Below, piece by piece: positions 61,643-64,000 of a stretch of DNA of 64,000 nt. Location: NCBI RefSeq assembly GCF_965232925.1, contig NZ_CBDDRA010000008.1, positions 1-64,000 on the forward strand. The letters are read 5' to 3'. A model generated the notes under the pieces. The model saw only the letters and a list, made by a program, of their open reading frames with translations, was not told the DNA's origin and ran no database searches. Source of the stretch: Tumidithrix helvetica. GTDB taxonomy: Bacteria; Cyanobacteriota; Cyanobacteriia; Pseudanabaenales; Pseudanabaenaceae. Both the position numbers and the translations under genes were made by a program. Position 1 is the first letter of the stretch; each line of letters begins with the position of its first letter.

Positions 61643-64000
61643 CTATTCTTCATCCTCATCGAACTCATCATCTCGGTAGATCGACTCATAGGTTGGACGA
61701 CTAGGGGTACGACGAGCACTCACATCCACCATTAGATCTACCTCGGTGTCTTGGTTGTTGCCATCATCAGACAACTTGTGTACAGAGACATCTAGACAGA
61801 GAGATTGCAATTCCCGCACCAGAACTTTAAAGGACTCAGGCGTGCCGGGGCGAGGAATAGACTGTCCCTTGACGATCGCATTGAGGGATTCGTTCCGTCC
61901 AGTCATATCGTCAGACTTGACTGTGAGCAACTCTTGCAGCGTATAGGCAGCACCAAACGCTTCCAATGCCCAGACTTCCATCTCTCCAAATCGCTGACCA
62001 CCCTGTTGCGCTTTACCACCGAGGGGTTGCTGCGTTACCAACGAGTAGGGACCCGTAGAACGAGCGTGGATCTTGTCATCGACAAGGTGAACCAGTTTGA
62101 GCATGTATGCCTTGCCCACCGTGATCGGTTGATCGAAAGGTTCGCCCGTGCGTCCATCAAAGACTTGCAGTTTGCCAGGATGCTCGGGATCGAACAGCCA
62201 TTCTTCACCCGTGGCATTTTGTGCTTCCTTCAGCTTTTCATGCACAGTGACGCGGGATGCCTCTTCACCATACATTTCATCAAAAGGAACCACCTTAAAT
62301 CTGACATCTAGGTTTTCCCCCGCCCAAGCCAGCAAGCATTCAAACACTTGACCGACGTTCATCCGAGAAGGCACACCTAGAGGGTTGAGTACGATATCAA
62401 TCGGCGTACCATCAGGGAGGAAAGGCATATCCTCTTTAGGCAAAATGCGGGAAATAATCCCCTTGTTACCATGGCGACCAGCCATTTTGTCCCCTACTTG
62501 AATCTTACGTTTTTGGGCAACGTAGACGCGGACAACCATATTTGCCCCTGGTGGCAACTCATCGCCTTGTTCGCGGGTAAAGACGCGGACGTCTACCACA
62601 CGACCTTTTTCACCATTGGGCACGCGCAGAGAATTATCCCGAACATCTCTGGCTTTTTCACCAAAAATCGCGCGCAGAAGTTTCTCTTCAGGGGGCTGAT
62701 CGGATTCACCCTTGGGCGTTACCTTACCCACGAGAATGTCTCCTGACGATACCCATGCCCCAATCCGAATAATGCCCTGTTCGTCTAACTGGCGTAGCGA
62801 ATCTTCGCCGACGTTAGGAATTTCACGGGTAATTTCTTCGGGACCTAGTTTGGTCTGACGGGCTTCAATCTCATATTTTTCAATGTGAATTGAAGTGTAA
62901 ACATCGTCGTAAACCAGACGCTCGTTGATTAAAATCGCATCCTCGTAGTTGTAGCCTTCCCAAGGCATGTAGGCAACCAGAATATTCTGACCTAGTGCCA
63001 ACTCGCCGCCTTCGGTGGCGGAGCCATCTGCCATGACTTGCCCTGTAACCACGCGATCGCCGACAAACATAATCGGGCGTTGGTTTAAACAGGTATCTTG
63101 GTTTGACCGCTGATATTTTTGCAAATAATAGCGAATCTCATGCCCATCATCAGAGCGAACCCGAATCTCATCGGCAGAAACATAGCTCACTTCGCCATCG
63201 CTGCGAGACACGATCACCATCCCTGAGTCTCTCGCTGCTTGAGACTCTAAGCCCGTGCCCACTAAAGGACGTTCGGGTCTGAGTAAAGGGACAGCCTGAC
63301 GTTGCATGTTTGAGCCCATCAGAGCGCGGTTAGCATCATCGTGCTCCAAGAAAGGAATCAGCGATGTGGCAACAGAAATAATCTGCACGGGCGAAACGGC
63401 TACGTAGTCAACTTCGTGGGGTGTCGCTGTACCGAACTCTTGGCGATAACGCACGGGTACAAGATCGCTGGTGATTTTCCCAGATTCATCGTTGGGAATG
63501 TCCCCAGGAGCCACGCGAAACTCATCTTCCTCATCCGCAGTCATGTACACAGGCGCTAAATCTCGGCGCACTCGTCCATCTTCAACAGGATAGTAAGGAG
63601 TTTCAATAAAGCCATAGGGGTTGACACGCGCGTGGGTAGCCAACGAACCAATCAGTCCAGCATTAGGACCTTCAGGCGTTTCAATCGGGCAGATGCGACC
63701 GTAGTGACTAGGGTGAATGTCACGTACGGCAAAGCCTGCGCGTTCGCGGGTCAGACCACCAGGACCAAGGGCACTAAGACGGCGTTTGTGGGTTAGCTCT
63801 GCCAAAGGATTGGTTTGATCCATAAACTGAGACAGTTGGCTGGAACCAAAAAATTCTTTGATGGCAGCAACGAGGGGCTTAGGGTTAACCAAGGAAGCTG
63901 GTGTTAAGGCATCAACATCAGAAACAGTCATGCGTTCGCGAATGATCCGTTCTAGACGATTAAGACCCACACGCACTTGGTTTTGCAACAGTTCGCCTAC
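61643..64000 (-). CDS. rpoB: RNA polymerase subunit beta (5' end beyond the window)
   Basis: The window holds about 785 C-terminal residues; the frame is open to the last base, where VGELMQNQVRVGLNRLER matches the well-known segment VGELLQNQ of the beta subunit. Visible parts include RLSALGPGGLTRERAGFAVRD (rifampicin-binding region), the MPWEGYNYEDAI active-site segment, GDKMAGRHGNKG, and the end EMEVWALEAFGAAYTLQELLTVKSDD. The last residues are acidic (DDEFDEDEE). First gene of the rpoB-rpoC1-rpoC2 operon in this window. Confidence 0.97.
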   Translation of the reverse strand, partial: VGELLQNQVRVGLNRLERIIRERMTVSDVDALTPASLVNPKPLVAAIKEFFGSSQLSQFMDQTNPLAELTHKRRLSALGPGGLTRERAGFAVRDIHPSHYGRICPIETPEGPNAGLIGSLATHARVNPYGFIETPYYPVEDGRVRRDLAPVYMTADEEDEFRVAPGDIPNDESGKITSDLVPVRYRQEFGTATPHEVDYVAVSPVQIISVATSLIPFLEHDDANRALMGSNMQRQAVPLLRPERPLVGTGLESQAARDSGMVIVSRSDGEVSYVSADEIRVRSDDGHEIRYYLQKYQRSNQDTCLNQRPIMFVGDRVVTGQVMADGSATEGGELALGQNILVAYMPWEGYNYEDAILINERLVYDDVYTSIHIEKYEIEARQTKLGPEEITREIPNVGEDSLRQLDEQGIIRIGAWVSSGDILVGKVTPKGESDQPPEEKLLRAIFGEKARDVRDNSLRVPNGEKGRVVDVRVFTREQGDELPPGANMVVRVYVAQKRKIQVGDKMAGRHGNKGIISRILPKEDMPFLPDGTPIDIVLNPLGVPSRMNVGQVFECLLAWAGENLDVRFKVVPFDEMYGEEASRVTVHEKLKEAQNATGEEWLFDPEHPGKLQVFDGRTGEPFDQPITVGKAYMLKLVHLVDDKIHARSTGPYSLVTQQPLGGKAQQGGQRFGEMEVWALEAFGAAYTLQELLTVKSDDMTGRNESLNAIVKGQSIPRPGTPESFKVLVRELQSLCLDVSVHKLSDDGNNQDTEVDLMVDVSARRTPSRPTYESIYRDDEFDEDEE

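Noticed and set aside
1..64000. tRNA, rRNA, tmRNA, RNase P RNA, SRP RNA, insertion sequences, prophage
   Set aside because: Read for typical signatures (T-arm GGTTCGA context, conserved RNA cores, transposase motifs); none found with support.

Overview
The window is a chromosomal segment of a cyanobacterium. The evidence is direct. The palindrome GCGATCGC (HIP1) occurs throughout the coding and non-coding DNA. The RNA polymerase beta' gene is split into rpoC1 and rpoC2. There is a paired clpR-clpP3 operon, a beta-carotene hydroxylase of the CrtR type, a DUF760 protein, a CSP41-like protein, an XisH/XisI pair and an ODC-OPRT (PyrF-PyrE) fusion. The general look suggests an early-branching filamentous lineage such as Pseudanabaena, but that is an impression and not a proof. 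No tRNA, rRNA, CRISPR array, insertion sequence or prophage was seen.

Layout. Positions 1-1500 are AT-rich accessory DNA: a strong hairpin, an exported protein of unknown role and a degenerate array of about 40-bp repeats. From 1.5 to 9.3 kb lie clpR-clpP3 (minus strand), an NTF2-like exported protein, the PyrF-PyrE fusion, an orphan NarL-type response regulator, a short-chain dehydrogenase and a DHH phosphoesterase. From 9.3 to 20 kb follow two glycosyltransferases, pgsA, xisH-xisI, a lipoprotein, rnhB, thioredoxin, ssb, DUF760, crtR, glgC and der. From 20 to 31 kb are TPR proteins, a GyrA/ParC-type topoisomerase subunit, a TPR-FkbM methyltransferase, an S1-domain protein with an LpxB-related gene, ftsH and pheA. 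From 31 to 42 kb are queG, a stand-alone HTH protein of the vMAP-N type, a CSP41-like epimerase family protein, a candidate 29-residue membrane protein, an aldose epimerase, trpG, and a porin / exported CHAT peptidase / RseP cluster. From 42.9 to 48 kb runs the plus-strand envelope operon purC-bamA-lpxC-fabZ-lpxA. From 48 to 53 kb are a Uma2 protein, a subtilisin-like protease with membrane tail, small coiled-coil proteins, purE and def. The window ends with the minus-strand RNA polymerase operon rpoB (cut by the window edge)-rpoC1-rpoC2 and a DUF3352 protein behind it.

Most of the window is core metabolism and information processing. The unusual material is in the gaps and in details of core proteins: a modular, nested palindromic repeat family with four copies (one of which supplies the C-terminus of the FkbM gene), a repeat array at 1.1 kb, a candidate small-protein gene with its own putative CRP-type site and terminator at 34.7-35.07 kb, an insertion in RpoC1 at the place where Thermus beta' carries its large extra domain, a type IIA topoisomerase subunit without a GyrA box, and a defence-associated HTH module standing alone.
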